A stretch of 64,000 nt of DNA from Streptococcaceae bacterium (GTDB lineage Bacteria; Bacillota; Bacilli; Lactobacillales; Streptococcaceae): the NCBI GenBank assembly GCA_902363395.1, contig CABIZZ010000003.1:1-64000 (forward strand). The letters are read 5' to 3'. A program made the position numbers and the translations under genes. Positions 8,850-19,303 of this stretch are shown piece after piece. The first letter of the stretch is position 1. The number at the start of each line of letters is the position of its first letter. The notes beneath the pieces were generated by a model. It worked only from the letters and a program-made list of their open reading frames with translations, was not told where the DNA came from and ran no database searches.

Positions 8850-11800
8850 ATGGATAAACGTATTTTCGTTGAGAAAAAAGCTGATTTTCGTGTCAAATCT
8901 GACTCTTTGGTAAAAGAATTACAACATAATCTTCAGTTGAAAACTTTGAATGATCTTCGAATTGTTCAGGTTTATGATGTCTTTGATTTGGCAGAGGATT
9001 TGTTTGCGCGTGCAGAAAAACATATTTTTTCTGAGCAGGTGACCGATACTGTTTTGGATGAAGCTGAGGTTAAGGCTGATCTTGAGAAGTATGCTTTCTT
9101 TGCTATCGAAAGTTTGCCTGGTCAATTTGACCAACGTGCAGCATCTTCACAAGAAGCTTTGCTTTTGTTGGGTAGTTCAAATGATGTAACGGTGAACACA
9201 GCACAACTTTACTTGGTCAATAAAGATATCGATGCGACTGAACTAGAAGCTGTTAAAAACTATCTCTTGAACCCAGTAGATTCTCGTTTCAAAGACATCA
9301 CTGTTGATATTGCGAAACAGGATTTCTCTGAGTCTGACAAGACCATTCCAAATTTGGATTTCTTTGAAACTTATACAGCAGAAGATTTTGCACAGTATAA
9401 GGCAGAGCAAGGATTGGCCATGGAAGTAGATGACCTTCTCTTCATTCAAGATTACTTCAAGTCTATTGGACGTGTGCCAACTGAGACTGAGTTGAAGGTG
9501 TTGGATACTTACTGGTCTGACCACTGTCGTCACACAACTTTCGAGACTGAGTTGAAAAACATCGACTTCTCAGCTTCTAAATTCCAAAAACAATTGCAAG
9601 CGACTTATGACAAATATATTGCCATGCGTGATGAGTTGGGACGTACCGAAAAACCTCAAACCTTGATGGATATGGCGACTATTTTTGGTCGTTATGAGCG
9701 TGCCAATGGTCGTTTGGATGACATGGAAGTGTCTGATGAAATCAATGCCTGCTCTGTTGAAATTGAAGTGGATGTCAATGGTGTTAAAGAACCATGGCTT
9801 CTCATGTTTAAGAACGAAACCCACAACCACCCAACGGAAATTGAACCATTTGGTGGAGCGGCTACTTGTATCGGTGGTGCCATTCGTGACCCATTGTCAG
9901 GGCGTTCCTACGTTTACCAAGCCATGCGTATCTCAGGTGCTGGTGATATTACAGCTCCAATTTCAGAAACTCGCGCTGGTAAATTGCCACAACAAGTGAT
10001 CTCTAAGACAGCGGCTCATGGTTATTCTTCATACGGTAACCAAATTGGTTTGGCGACAACTTATGTTCGTGAATACTTCCACCCAGGTTTCGTTGCTAAG
10101 CGTATGGAGCTAGGTGCAGTTGTCGGTGCGGCTCCTAAGGAAAATGTTGTCCGTGAGAAACCTGAAGCAGGTGACGTAATTATCTTGCTCGGTGGTAAGA
10201 CTGGACGTGACGGTGTTGGTGGAGCGACAGGCTCTTCTAAAGTTCAAACGGTTGAATCTGTTGAAACAGCTGGTGCTGAGGTTCAAAAAGGGAATGCCAT
10301 CGAAGAACGTAAGATTCAACGTCTTTTCCGTAATGGGGATGTGACACGTCTGATCAAAAAATCAAATGACTTTGGTGCTGGTGGTGTCTGTGTGGCTATC
10401 GGTGAATTGGCAGATGGTCTTGAAATTGATCTAGACAAAGTGCCATTGAAATACCAAGGTTTGAACGGTACAGAAATTGCCATCTCTGAATCTCAAGAAC
10501 GTATGGCCGTAGTGGTTCGTCCAGAAGATGTAGATGCCTTCGTTGCAGCATGTAACAAAGAAAATATTGATGCTGTTGTCGTTGCGACAGTGACGGAGAA
10601 ACCAAATCTTGTCATGCACTGGAATGGTGAAACCATCGTTGATTTGGAACGTCGTTTCCTTGATACAAACGGTGTACGTGTGGTTGTAGATGCTAAGGTG
10701 GTTGACAAGGATGTCAAGCTTCCAGAAGAACGTCAAACATCTGCTGAAACCCTTGAAGCGGATACACTTGAAGTCTTGGCTGACCTTAACCATGCCAGTC
10801 AAAAAGGTTTACAAACCATCTTTGATAGCTCAGTTGGTCGTTCAACAGTTAATCACCCACTTGGTGGTCGCTACCAAATCACACCAACAGAAGCTTCTGT
10901 ACAGAAATTGCCAGTCCAACATGGCGTGACAACAACTGCTTCTGTTATGGCGCAAGGATTCAACCCTTATGTAGCAGAATGGTCTCCATATCATGGTGCG
11001 GCTTATGCGGTCATCGAAGCAACAGCTCGTTTGGTTGCTGCTGGTGCAAACTGGTCTAAGGCTCGTTTCTCTTATCAAGAATATTTCGAGCGTATGGATA
11101 AACAAGCAGAGCGTTTTGGTCAACCAGTAGCTGCTCTTCTTGGATCCATTGAAGCTCAGATTCAACTTGGTTTGCCATCTATCGGTGGGAAAGACTCGAT
11201 GTCTGGTACTTTTGAAGAATTGACAGTACCACCAACCTTGGTTGCTTTTGGGGTCACAACTGCAGATAGCCGTAAGGTTCTTTCTCCAGAATTCAAAGTT
11301 GCTGGTGAAAATATCTATTACATCTCTGGTCAAGCTTTGGCACAAGAAATTGACTTCGATCTGATTAAATCTAACTTTACTCAATTTGAAGCTATCCAAG
11401 CTGACCACAAAGTGACAGCAGCATCAGCTGTTAAATATGGTGGTGTGGTTGAAGCTCTTGCTCTTGCAACATTTGGGAACCATATCGGTGCTAACGTCGA
11501 ATTAGCTGACCTTGACACTAGCTTGACAGCCCAATTGGGTGGATTCGTCTTCACATCTCCTGAAGAAATTGCAGGTGTTGCTAAGATCGGACAAACAGTA
11601 GCTGGCTTTACACTTACTGTCAATAGTGTAACGCTTGATGGACACAAACTTGACAGTGCTTTCCAAGGTAAATTGGAAGAAGTTTACCCAACGGAATTTG
11701 CACAGGCAACTGAAATCGAAGAAGTGCCTGCTGTAACGTCAGATGTTGTGATCAAAGCTAAAGAAACAGTTGAGACACCAGTGGTTTACATTCCAGTATT

Positions 11801-12575
11801 CCCAGGTACCAACTCAGAATATGACTCCGCTAAGGCCTTTGAAAAAGGAGGTGCGAAAGTCAACTTGGTACCATTTGTCACACTCAACGAAGAAGCGATT
11901 GTCAAGTCTGTTGACACCATGGTTGACAACATTGAAAAAGCCAACATTATCTTCTTTGCAGGTGGATTCTCAGCAGCGGATGAACCAGATGGATCAGCTA
12001 AATTTATCGTGAACATCTTGCTGAATGAAAAAGTACGTGCAGCTATCGATCATTTTATCGAACGCGGTGGTTTGATCATCGGTATCTGTAACGGGTTCCA
12101 AGCTCTTGTCAAATCAGGTCTTCTTCCATACGGTAACTTTGAAGATGCAAGCAGCACGAGTCCAACCCTCTTCTACAATGATGCCAACCAACACGTGGCC
12201 AAGATGGTTGAAACACGGATTGCCAACACGAACTCACCATGGCTTGCCGGAGTAGAAGTTGGTGACATCCATGCCATCCCAGTATCACACGGTGAAGGTA
12301 AATTTGTCGTGACAGCTGAGGAATTCGCAGAGCTTCGTGACAATGGTCAAATCTTTACCCAATATGTTGACTTCGAAGGGAAACCAAGCATGGATTCTAA
12401 ATACAATCCAAATGGTTCTGTCCATGCGATTGAAGGGATTACCAGCAAGAACGGTCAAATCATCGGGAAGATGGGTCACTCAGAACGTTTCGAAGATGGT
12501 CTCTTTCAAAATATTCCAGGAAATAAAGATCAACACCTCTTTGCATCAGCGGTTCAATATTTTACTGGGAAATAA
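8850..12575 (+). CDS. purL: formylglycinamidine ribonucleotide synthase, large fused form
   Basis: Converts FGAR to FGAM with glutamine and ATP. The 1241-residue chain is the large form in which PurS-, PurL- and PurQ-like parts are one protein, as is usual in streptococci. The C-terminal glutaminase domain starts near residue 985 (PVFPGTNSEYDSAKAF). It shows the nucleophile Cys in GICNGFQ and the catalytic His in HGEGKF. The synthetase core carries NETHNHPTEIEPFGGAATC and GGKDSMSG. Twelve bases separate it from purF. Confidence 0.97.
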   Translation: MDKRIFVEKKADFRVKSDSLVKELQHNLQLKTLNDLRIVQVYDVFDLAEDLFARAEKHIFSEQVTDTVLDEAEVKADLEKYAFFAIESLPGQFDQRAASSQEALLLLGSSNDVTVNTAQLYLVNKDIDATELEAVKNYLLNPVDSRFKDITVDIAKQDFSESDKTIPNLDFFETYTAEDFAQYKAEQGLAMEVDDLLFIQDYFKSIGRVPTETELKVLDTYWSDHCRHTTFETELKNIDFSASKFQKQLQATYDKYIAMRDELGRTEKPQTLMDMATIFGRYERANGRLDDMEVSDEINACSVEIEVDVNGVKEPWLLMFKNETHNHPTEIEPFGGAATCIGGAIRDPLSGRSYVYQAMRISGAGDITAPISETRAGKLPQQVISKTAAHGYSSYGNQIGLATTYVREYFHPGFVAKRMELGAVVGAAPKENVVREKPEAGDVIILLGGKTGRDGVGGATGSSKVQTVESVETAGAEVQKGNAIEERKIQRLFRNGDVTRLIKKSNDFGAGGVCVAIGELADGLEIDLDKVPLKYQGLNGTEIAISESQERMAVVVRPEDVDAFVAACNKENIDAVVVATVTEKPNLVMHWNGETIVDLERRFLDTNGVRVVVDAKVVDKDVKLPEERQTSAETLEADTLEVLADLNHASQKGLQTIFDSSVGRSTVNHPLGGRYQITPTEASVQKLPVQHGVTTTASVMAQGFNPYVAEWSPYHGAAYAVIEATARLVAAGANWSKARFSYQEYFERMDKQAERFGQPVAALLGSIEAQIQLGLPSIGGKDSMSGTFEELTVPPTLVAFGVTTADSRKVLSPEFKVAGENIYYISGQALAQEIDFDLIKSNFTQFEAIQADHKVTAASAVKYGGVVEALALATFGNHIGANVELADLDTSLTAQLGGFVFTSPEEIAGVAKIGQTVAGFTLTVNSVTLDGHKLDSAFQGKLEEVYPTEFAQATEIEEVPAVTSDVVIKAKETVETPVVYIPVFPGTNSEYDSAKAFEKGGAKVNLVPFVTLNEEAIVKSVDTMVDNIEKANIIFFAGGFSAADEPDGSAKFIVNILLNEKVRAAIDHFIERGGLIIGICNGFQALVKSGLLPYGNFEDASSTSPTLFYNDANQHVAKMVETRIANTNSPWLAGVEVGDIHAIPVSHGEGKFVVTAEEFAELRDNGQIFTQYVDFEGKPSMDSKYNPNGSVHAIEGITSKNGQIIGKMGHSERFEDGLFQNIPGNKDQHLFASAVQYFTGK

Positions 12576-12587
12576 AAGGTATACAAC

Positions 12588-14027
12588 ATGACATACGAAG
12601 TAAAATCTCTTAATGAAGAGTGTGGAGTCTTTGGGATTTGGGGACATCCAGACGCAGCAAAACTCACCTATTTTGGTCTTCACAGTCTCCAACACCGGGG
12701 ACAAGAGGGGGCAGGCATCTTGGCCAATGATCAAGGAACCTTGAGACGCCATAGGGATACAGGTCTGCTTTCAGAAGTCTTTCGGAATCCTTTAAATCTA
12801 GAAAAATTGACAGGATCTTCTGCTATTGGACATGTTCGCTATGCGACAGCGGGGGAAGCGTCTGTGGATAACATCCAACCCTTCCTTTTCCGCTTTCACG
12901 ATACGCAGTTTGGTCTGGCCCATAATGGGAATTTGACCAATGCCCAATCGCTCAAATCGGAATTAGAAAAAAATGGAGCCATCTTTAGCTCGACCTCTGA
13001 CTCAGAAATTCTGGCTCACTTGATTCGTCGGAGCCACAACCCTTCCTTTATGGGCAAAATCAAGGAAGCGCTCAATACGGTCAAAGGTGGGTTTGCTTAT
13101 CTGATGCTGTTTGAAGATAAGCTGATCGCAGCGCTAGACCCAAATGGCTTCCGTCCTCTTTCCATCGGGAAAATGGCAAATGGTGCCTTGGTTGTTTCTT
13201 CGGAAACCTGTGCCTTTGAGGTGATTGGGGCAGAATGGATCCGAGATGTGCATCCTGGTGAGCTCGTGATCTTTGATGAAAATGGCATTACCTATGATCG
13301 CTATACGGATGATACTCAACTAGCAATTTGTTCTATGGAGTATATCTATTTTGCTCGACCTGACTCCAATATCCAAGGGGTCAACGTCCATACAGCTCGC
13401 AAGCGGATGGGCGCTCAGTTAGCACGAGAATTTAAGAACCAAGCAGATATTGTGGTGGGGGTTCCCAATTCCTCTCTCAGTGCGGCCATGGGCTTTGCGG
13501 AAGAATCTGGCTTGCCAAACGAAATGGGCTTGATCAAGAATCAGTATGTCCAACGGACCTTTATCCAACCGACTCAGGAATTGCGGGAACAAGGAGTGCG
13601 AATGAAGCTCTCTGCCGTATCTGGTGTCGTGAAAGGCAAACGGGTTGTCATGATTGATGATTCCATCGTGCGTGGGACAACCTCTCGTCGGATTGTGAAA
13701 TTGTTGAAAGAAGCAGGGGCTACAGAAGTCCATGTGGCAATTGCTAGCCCAGCTCTGGCTTATCCATGTTTCTACGGAATTGATATTCAGAGCCGCGAAG
13801 AGCTGATCGCAGCCAACCATACAGTAGAGGAAACTTGTGAGATTATTGGTGCGGATAGCTTGACTTATTTATCTGTTGATGGCTTGATTGATTCTATTGG
13901 CATTGATACTGATGCACCAAACGGTGGTCTTTGTGTGGCTTACTTCGATGGGAAATACCCAACGCCTTTGTATGACTACGAAGAACGCTATTTGGAAAGC
14001 TTGAATGAGCAGACATCCTTTTATTAG
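12588..14027 (+). CDS. purF: amidophosphoribosyltransferase
   Basis: First committed step of purine synthesis: PRPP plus glutamine gives phosphoribosylamine. It has 479 residues. A short propeptide precedes the N-terminal nucleophile Cys (ECGVFGIWG, residue 12), which should be exposed by processing. The C-terminal phosphoribosyltransferase domain has the PRPP loop VMIDDSIVRGTTS near residue 350. A 245-base interrupted gap separates it from purM, unlike the tight spacing elsewhere in the operon. Confidence 0.97.
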   Translation: MTYEVKSLNEECGVFGIWGHPDAAKLTYFGLHSLQHRGQEGAGILANDQGTLRRHRDTGLLSEVFRNPLNLEKLTGSSAIGHVRYATAGEASVDNIQPFLFRFHDTQFGLAHNGNLTNAQSLKSELEKNGAIFSSTSDSEILAHLIRRSHNPSFMGKIKEALNTVKGGFAYLMLFEDKLIAALDPNGFRPLSIGKMANGALVVSSETCAFEVIGAEWIRDVHPGELVIFDENGITYDRYTDDTQLAICSMEYIYFARPDSNIQGVNVHTARKRMGAQLAREFKNQADIVVGVPNSSLSAAMGFAEESGLPNEMGLIKNQYVQRTFIQPTQELREQGVRMKLSAVSGVVKGKRVVMIDDSIVRGTTSRRIVKLLKEAGATEVHVAIASPALAYPCFYGIDIQSREELIAANHTVEETCEIIGADSLTYLSVDGLIDSIGIDTDAPNGGLCVAYFDGKYPTPLYDYEERYLESLNEQTSFY

Positions 14028-14092
14028 GAATGTTTGCAAGTGAATCTGATCGATCATCAGTAGGATCTAGGAAGAGAAAAAGGAATAAACAA

Positions 14093-14137
14093 ATGACAAA
14101 CAAAAATGCTTACGCGCCACGTCTCACTACTGACTAA
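14093..14137 (+). pseudogene. remnant of a second purM 5' end
   Basis: Fourteen codons reading [14 protein letters not shown], then a stop. The first eight residues equal those of the real purM exactly 180 bases downstream, and the upstream ribosome site is also similar. Across those 24 bases, the differences I count are all at third positions, so this looks like an orthologous copy from a related strain rather than a recent local duplication. Confidence 0.7.
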
Positions 14138-14250
14138 AAGCTAAAGCATTTGTCAGTAGACGCTTTGTCCTATGGGACCAAAGCTAGAGACCTGACTAGT
14201 ATTTTTAGATAAAATAATTGTTTATCTAAAAATACGTCGCACTCTTTCTC
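14121..14250. repeat. hairpin-rich insert between purF and purM
   Basis: No coding potential. It holds the inverted repeat CTACTGAC/GTCAGTAG (14127-14134, 14152-14159) and a perfect 15-bp hairpin GTATTTTTAGATAAA/TTTATCTAAAAATAC (14199-14213, 14221-14235). It lies between the purM-start remnant and the true purM start, like a small mobile or repetitive element flanked by diverged target copies. Confidence 0.5.
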
Positions 14251-14272
14251 AAAAAAAGAAAAGGATTAAAAA

Positions 14273-15295
14273 ATGACAAATAAGAATGCATATGCTCAAT
14301 CGGGTGTGGACGTTGAAGCGGGTTATGAAGTTGTTGAACGGATCAAAAAACACGTAGCACGTACAGAACGTGCGGGTGTTATGGGAGCTCTTGGTGGTTT
14401 CGGTGGCATGTTTGACCTTTCAAAAACAGGTGTCAAAGAGCCTGTTTTGATCTCAGGAACAGATGGTGTTGGAACCAAGCTGATGCTAGCTATCAAGTAC
14501 GACAAACATGATACGATTGGTCAAGACTGTGTGGCTATGTGTGTCAATGATATCATCGCTGCAGGTGCAGAGCCCCTATACTTCTTGGACTACGTAGCAA
14601 CTGGTAAAAATGAACCAGCTAAATTGGAGCAGGTCGTTGCTGGTGTTGCTGAAGGTTGTGTGCAAGCTGGTGCAGCCCTTATCGGTGGTGAAACGGCTGA
14701 AATGCCTGGTATGTATGGTGAAGACGACTATGATTTGGCAGGTTTCGCGGTAGGTATCGCAGAAAAATCTCAAATCATCGACGGCTCAAAAGTAGCTGAA
14801 GGTGACGTGCTTCTTGGACTTGCTTCAAGTGGTATCCACTCAAATGGTTACTCACTTGTCCGTCGTGTCTTTGCGGATTACACAGGTGAAGAAGTTCTCC
14901 CTGAATTGGAAGGGAAGAAACTTAAAGACGTTCTTTTGGAACCAACTCGTATCTACGTCAAAGCAGCTTTGCCACTCATCAAAGAAGAATTGGTCAACGG
15001 GATTGCCCACATCACAGGTGGTGGTTTCATCGAAAATGTGCCACGAATGTTCGCGAAAGACTTGGCTGCTGAAATTGACGAAAGCAAAGTACCAGTTCTT
15101 CCAATTTTCAAAGCCCTTGAAAAATATGGTGAGATCAAACATGAAGAAATGTTTGAAATCTTCAACATGGGTATTGGTCTCATGCTTGCGGTTAAACCAG
15201 AAAATGTGGAACGTGTCAAAGAACTTCTTGATGAACCTGTTTATGAAATCGGTCGAATTGTGAAGAAAGATGGCGCAAGTGTGGTGATTAAATAA
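14273..15295 (+). CDS. purM: AIR synthetase (phosphoribosylformylglycinamidine cyclo-ligase)
   Basis: ATP-dependent ring closure of FGAM to AIR. It has 340 residues. [12 protein letters not shown] and the glycine-rich GGETAEMPG motif are present. An AAAAGGA ribosome site precedes the ATG. The stop codon overlaps the purN start (TAATG). A decayed second copy of its 5' end lies 180 bases upstream. Confidence 0.97.
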   Translation: MTNKNAYAQSGVDVEAGYEVVERIKKHVARTERAGVMGALGGFGGMFDLSKTGVKEPVLISGTDGVGTKLMLAIKYDKHDTIGQDCVAMCVNDIIAAGAEPLYFLDYVATGKNEPAKLEQVVAGVAEGCVQAGAALIGGETAEMPGMYGEDDYDLAGFAVGIAEKSQIIDGSKVAEGDVLLGLASSGIHSNGYSLVRRVFADYTGEEVLPELEGKKLKDVLLEPTRIYVKAALPLIKEELVNGIAHITGGGFIENVPRMFAKDLAAEIDESKVPVLPIFKALEKYGEIKHEEMFEIFNMGIGLMLAVKPENVERVKELLDEPVYEIGRIVKKDGASVVIK

Positions 15296-15849
15296 TGACT
15301 AAAATGATTGCTGTTTTTGCCTCTGGTAACGGCTCAAACTTTCAGGTGATTGCGGAACAATTTCCAGTAGAATTTGTTTTTTCAGATCACCGTGATGCCT
15401 ATGTCTTAGAACGTGCCAAGACCCTTGGTGTGGCTAGCCATGCTTTTGAACTCAAGGAATTTGACAATAAAGCAGCTTATGAAGAAGCTATCGTCAAACT
15501 CTTGGATGAAAACCAAATTGATTTGGTTTGTTTGGCCGGTTATATGAAAATCGTCGGCCCAACCTTGCTAGCAGCTTACGAAGGTCGTATCATCAATATT
15601 CACCCGGCTTATCTCCCCGAGTTTCCAGGGGCTCATGGTATTGAGGATGCTTGGAATGCAGGCGTTGCTGAGAGCGGCGTGACTATTCACTGGGTGGACT
15701 CTGGCGTTGATACTGGCAAGGTCATCAAACAAGTCCGTGTGCCACGGCTTGAAGGTGATACCCTTGATACTTTCGAGACGCGCATCCACGAAACAGAGTA
15801 CAAGCTCTATCCAGAAGTATTGGAACATTTGGGAGTTGCACGAAAATAA
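15295..15849 (+). CDS. purN: GAR transformylase
   Basis: Transfers a formyl group from 10-formyltetrahydrofolate to GAR. It has 184 residues. It shows the substrate loop NIHPAYLPEFPG with catalytic His and the downstream GVTIHWVDSGVDTG signature carrying the essential Asp. It overlaps purM by one base. Confidence 0.97.
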   Translation: MTKMIAVFASGNGSNFQVIAEQFPVEFVFSDHRDAYVLERAKTLGVASHAFELKEFDNKAAYEEAIVKLLDENQIDLVCLAGYMKIVGPTLLAAYEGRIINIHPAYLPEFPGAHGIEDAWNAGVAESGVTIHWVDSGVDTGKVIKQVRVPRLEGDTLDTFETRIHETEYKLYPEVLEHLGVARK

Positions 15850-15924
15850 GGAAGCCCTAGAGCTGAAAAAACATTTTTGACTCTAGCAGATGAAGAACTT
15901 TTTTAAAAAAGGAAAAGAAAGAAA

Positions 15925-17472
15925 ATGACTAAACGCGCACTAATTAGTGTTTCAGACAAAGCGGGCATTGTTGAATTTGCCCAAGAACTCAAGAAACTTG
16001 GTTGGGACATTATCTCAACAGGTGGGACTAAAGTTGCCCTTGATAATGCTGGGGTGGACACTATCGCCATCGATGATGTGACTGGTTTCCCAGAAATGAT
16101 GGACGGTCGTGTCAAGACCCTCCACCCAAATATCCACGGAGGTCTCCTCGCTCGTCGTGACCTTGATAGTCACCTAGAGGCTGCTAAGGATAATCAGATT
16201 GAGCTCATCGACCTTGTTGTGGTCAACCTTTACCCATTTAAGGAAACCATCCTGAAACCAGATGTGACTTACGCTGACGCGGTGGAGAACATTGATATCG
16301 GTGGACCATCCATGCTTCGTTCAGCAGCGAAAAACCACGCTAGTGTAACGGTTGTGGTAGACCCTGCTGACTATGCTGTGGTTTTGGACGAATTGGCAGC
16401 AAACGGCGAAACAAGTTACGAAACTCGTCAACGGTTGGCAGCTAAAGTATTCCGCCATACGGCAGCCTATGATGCTTTGATCGCAGAATACTTCACAGCT
16501 CAAGTGGGTGAAAGAAAACCTGAGAAACTCACTTTGACTTATGACCTCAAGCAACCAATGCGTTATGGTGAAAACCCTCAACAAGATGCTGACTTCTACC
16601 AAAAAGCTTTGCCAACGGATTACTCTATTGCATCCGCTAAACAGCTCAACGGGAAAGAACTGTCTTTCAATAATATTCGTGACGCGGATGCAGCGATCCG
16701 GATCATCCGTGATTTCAAAGACCGTCCAACCGTTGTGGCTCTCAAACACATGAACCCATGTGGGATCGGCCAAGCTGACGATATCGAAACTGCTTGGGAC
16801 TATGCTTATGAGTCTGACCCAGTTTCTATCTTCGGTGGTATTGTCGTTCTAAACCGTGAAGTAGACGCTGCGACAGCTCAAAAAATGCACGGTGTCTTCC
16901 TTGAAATCATCATTGCACCAAGCTATACGGACGAAGCGCTTGAAATCTTGACAACCAAGAAGAAAAACTTGCGAATCCTTGAATTGCCATTTGACGCTCA
17001 AGATGCCAGCGAAGTGGAAGCAGAATACACTGGTGTTGTTGGTGGACTCCTCGTTCAAAACCAAGACGTGGTGAAAGAAAGTCCAGCTGACTGGCAAGTG
17101 GTAACCAAACGCCAACCAACGGAGACAGAAGCGACAGCTCTTGAGTTTGCTTGGAAAGCGATCAAGTACGTCAAATCAAACGGTATTATCGTGACCAACG
17201 ACCACATGACACTTGGTGTTGGCCCTGGTCAAACCAACCGTGTGGCATCTGTCCGCATCGCTATTGACCAAGCTAAAGACCGTCTTAACGGTGCTGTGCT
17301 TGCTTCAGATGCCTTCTTCCCATTTGCGGATAATGTAGAAGAAATCGCTAAAGCAGGTATCAAGGCCATCATCCAACCGGGTGGTTCTGTCCGTGACCAA
17401 GAGTCTATCGAAGCGGCTGACAAGTATGGATTGACCATGATCTTTACAGGTGTTCGTCACTTCAGACATTAA
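15925..17472 (+). CDS. purH: bifunctional AICAR transformylase / IMP cyclohydrolase
   Basis: Last two steps to IMP. The 515 residues have an N-terminal cyclohydrolase domain ([12 protein letters not shown]) and a C-terminal transformylase domain with the catalytic Lys-His in ALKHMNPCG. It is intact, ending GVRHFRH. Its last 150 bases occur again at 20465-20614 in a diverged form, on the far side of the Septu-like genes, so this 3' end is one side of a recombination junction. Confidence 0.97.
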   Translation: MTKRALISVSDKAGIVEFAQELKKLGWDIISTGGTKVALDNAGVDTIAIDDVTGFPEMMDGRVKTLHPNIHGGLLARRDLDSHLEAAKDNQIELIDLVVVNLYPFKETILKPDVTYADAVENIDIGGPSMLRSAAKNHASVTVVVDPADYAVVLDELAANGETSYETRQRLAAKVFRHTAAYDALIAEYFTAQVGERKPEKLTLTYDLKQPMRYGENPQQDADFYQKALPTDYSIASAKQLNGKELSFNNIRDADAAIRIIRDFKDRPTVVALKHMNPCGIGQADDIETAWDYAYESDPVSIFGGIVVLNREVDAATAQKMHGVFLEIIIAPSYTDEALEILTTKKKNLRILELPFDAQDASEVEAEYTGVVGGLLVQNQDVVKESPADWQVVTKRQPTETEATALEFAWKAIKYVKSNGIIVTNDHMTLGVGPGQTNRVASVRIAIDQAKDRLNGAVLASDAFFPFADNVEEIAKAGIKAIIQPGGSVRDQESIEAADKYGLTMIFTGVRHFRH

Positions 17473-17481
17473 TATATAAAT

Positions 17482-17508
17482 AATTCCATCAGTAATGATG
17501 GAATTTTG
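17482..17508 (+). terminator. hairpin after purH
   Basis: Perfect 10-bp stem AATTCCATCA/TGATGGAATT with a GTAA loop and a short T run. Its 3' arm runs into the extended -10 of the next gene. Confidence 0.6.
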
Positions 17509-17515
17509 CTATAAT
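17507..17515 (+). promoter_or_regulatory. extended -10 of the Septu-like operon
   Basis: TG-C-TATAAT placed directly on the 3' side of the purH hairpin. It puts the transcript start near 17522. This rules out the in-frame ATG at 17495 as the start of the ATPase. Confidence 0.65.
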
Positions 17516-17551
17516 ATACATAAAATAATAAGAGGGATTAAAGGAATCATT

Positions 17552-19303
17552 ATGGCTGAGTTGGTTTATACTTATATAGAAAAAATGGATATTGGTATTA
17601 AAAATAGTGAGATCGTTTTTTCAGATAAGCATAAATTTAAACTGAAAGATAGGAATTTGTTTTATATAGAAGATAAAAACAGAAGATTCTTTGGTGAAAA
17701 AATATCTAACTTGTCATTAATTGTTGGAAAAAATGGCATAGGTAAAAGTAGTATATTAGACTTAATTTCTTTTTCAAATAAAAATATCAATTTACGAAGA
17801 GGAAGAAATAGTTACTTTAATATTTTTCATCTTAGAGATAATATTTTTTTTATAGAGGGTAGTCCAAGTTTAATTAATAAAATAAGTAATATGAGGTCGA
17901 ATACAGGATTATTTATGACCATAGGGAACAATAAGTTTGTGTCTTATGATAGTAAAGTAGATGTCAAATTGCAAATATCCTTAGTAAGATCTAGTCCAAT
18001 TGTAAATTGGTTTAACAGAGATTCTTATAAAGATGTTAACTCGGATAAAAGTACTATAATCAGGAATGAAAAGCATGTGGAATCTGCTGAAAATGTGTTT
18101 AGATTTATAGTAGAGGCAAAAAATAACAATGTTACAAAGCAAAAAATTTTTTTAAAAGTTAATCAGAAACAATCTTACTCATCCAATAGTCCTGCAATAC
18201 TAGATGAGCTTTATGGTAATAATCGAATTATGAACATTGATGCTGAATTACCAGAACGGTTGAAAAGAAGTTTAAGATTGAAAGTAGGAGAAAATTCGAT
18301 TAGCTTCAATAGTCGAATGGTTCAAAATTATTATTTTAGAAAACATAAAGGGTATTATTTTGTCGTCCAGATTTTAGAAAAGTATTTATTGAATTTGATA
18401 GAATTCTTAGAAAAAGATGGAGAGCAAAGAGATAGAATTTTTTCTATTATAAAAGAGTCGACAGGGGAATATTTTAATAGATTGAGGGCCGTAGATTTAT
18501 TTCACTTGCAGGAAGACTATTACTCTGAACAATTTTTAAAAGATAAAATAGCATTTTTAGAAAATAAAGTAAATGATTTAAGAGACTGGAGTGAGAGGAA
18601 AAAATTTTTTGAGGGAAAAAGTAAAAGAGATACTCCGTTTATTAAGCGTGATGATTTAACAGATATTGTTTCTAACTTAAAGAATTTGGAGGAATACGGG
18701 TATTTCAAAGGTAACTCTTATAAAATTGAAGTATCTAGTTCTTCTTTGAGGAACAAAGATATAAATTTTAATTTTATTGAATTACTTATGGTAGAATTTT
18801 CGGATTTATTCTCCGTTCAATTTGAAAATCTAAGCGATGGAGAGATTGTCTATTTTAACACGTTTTCTTCAATATTCATGGAAATACGGAGAGCAAGTAA
18901 AGATGGGAATGATTGTGTGCTAATATTAGATGAACCTGATTTGAACCTTCATCCAGAGTGGTGTAGAAGGTTTATTGATGATTGTATCACTCTTGTTAAT
19001 AACTATTCAGATGTGAATGTCCAATTTATTATAGCGACGCATTCTCCATATATGATCTCAGATGTCCCAAAATATAATGTTTTTTCTCTGGAAGAGAAAG
19101 AGAAGATGATAGTAATAAAAAGAGCAGAAAAATCTTTTGCTGCAAATATTATTGATATACTGTCAGATACTTTCTTTTTGGATTACTCAATCGGAGAATT
19201 TGCTAGAAAAAAAATATTAAAACGTGACAAAGAGGCTTATCTATATATTGATGATCCGGTTTTGAAGACGTTAATTGAAAGAAGTGTAGAAGATAGTGAT
19301 TAA
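17552..19303 (+). CDS. Septu-like AAA/ABC-type ATPase (PtuA-like)
   Basis: Predicted sensor/motor of an anti-phage system. The 583 residues carry Walker A GKNGIGKSS (about 59-67), a long middle region with coiled-coil character, a signature-like LSDGE, Walker B VLILDEPD (about 456-463) and the H-loop ATHSPYM (His about 497). This is the split ABC ATPase plan of SMC/RecF-like defence proteins. The start is set by AAAGGA at 17538-17543 and by the promoter position. The HNH gene overlaps its end by eight bases, the pairing that defines Septu. Strongly AT-rich compared with pur genes, so probably acquired. Other AAA-plus-HNH systems are possible, but no reverse transcriptase is nearby, so a retron is unlikely. 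Confidence 0.8.
   Translation: MAELVYTYIEKMDIGIKNSEIVFSDKHKFKLKDRNLFYIEDKNRRFFGEKISNLSLIVGKNGIGKSSILDLISFSNKNINLRRGRNSYFNIFHLRDNIFFIEGSPSLINKISNMRSNTGLFMTIGNNKFVSYDSKVDVKLQISLVRSSPIVNWFNRDSYKDVNSDKSTIIRNEKHVESAENVFRFIVEAKNNNVTKQKIFLKVNQKQSYSSNSPAILDELYGNNRIMNIDAELPERLKRSLRLKVGENSISFNSRMVQNYYFRKHKGYYFVVQILEKYLLNLIEFLEKDGEQRDRIFSIIKESTGEYFNRLRAVDLFHLQEDYYSEQFLKDKIAFLENKVNDLRDWSERKKFFEGKSKRDTPFIKRDDLTDIVSNLKNLEEYGYFKGNSYKIEVSSSSLRNKDINFNFIELLMVEFSDLFSVQFENLSDGEIVYFNTFSSIFMEIRRASKDGNDCVLILDEPDLNLHPEWCRRFIDDCITLVNNYSDVNVQFIIATHSPYMISDVPKYNVFSLEEKEKMIVIKRAEKSFAANIIDILSDTFFLDYSIGEFARKKILKRDKEAYLYIDDPVLKTLIERSVEDSD

Noticed and set aside
13419..13820. 133-residue minus-strand frame inside purF, and similar long antisense frames in purL (10842-11408), purB (29957-30595) and purH (16321-16773)
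   Set aside because: No ribosome sites; these are frame shadows of strongly coding genes.
14121..14250. Purine riboswitch upstream of purM
   Set aside because: The long hairpins do not show the three-way junction with the conserved loop bases of the purine aptamer, and the flanking duplicated purM start points to an insertion.
17495..17551. Upstream ATG that would extend the Septu-like ATPase by 19 residues
   Set aside because: It lies within the purH hairpin and before the extended -10, so it would not be transcribed from that promoter. The added residues have no ribosome site.
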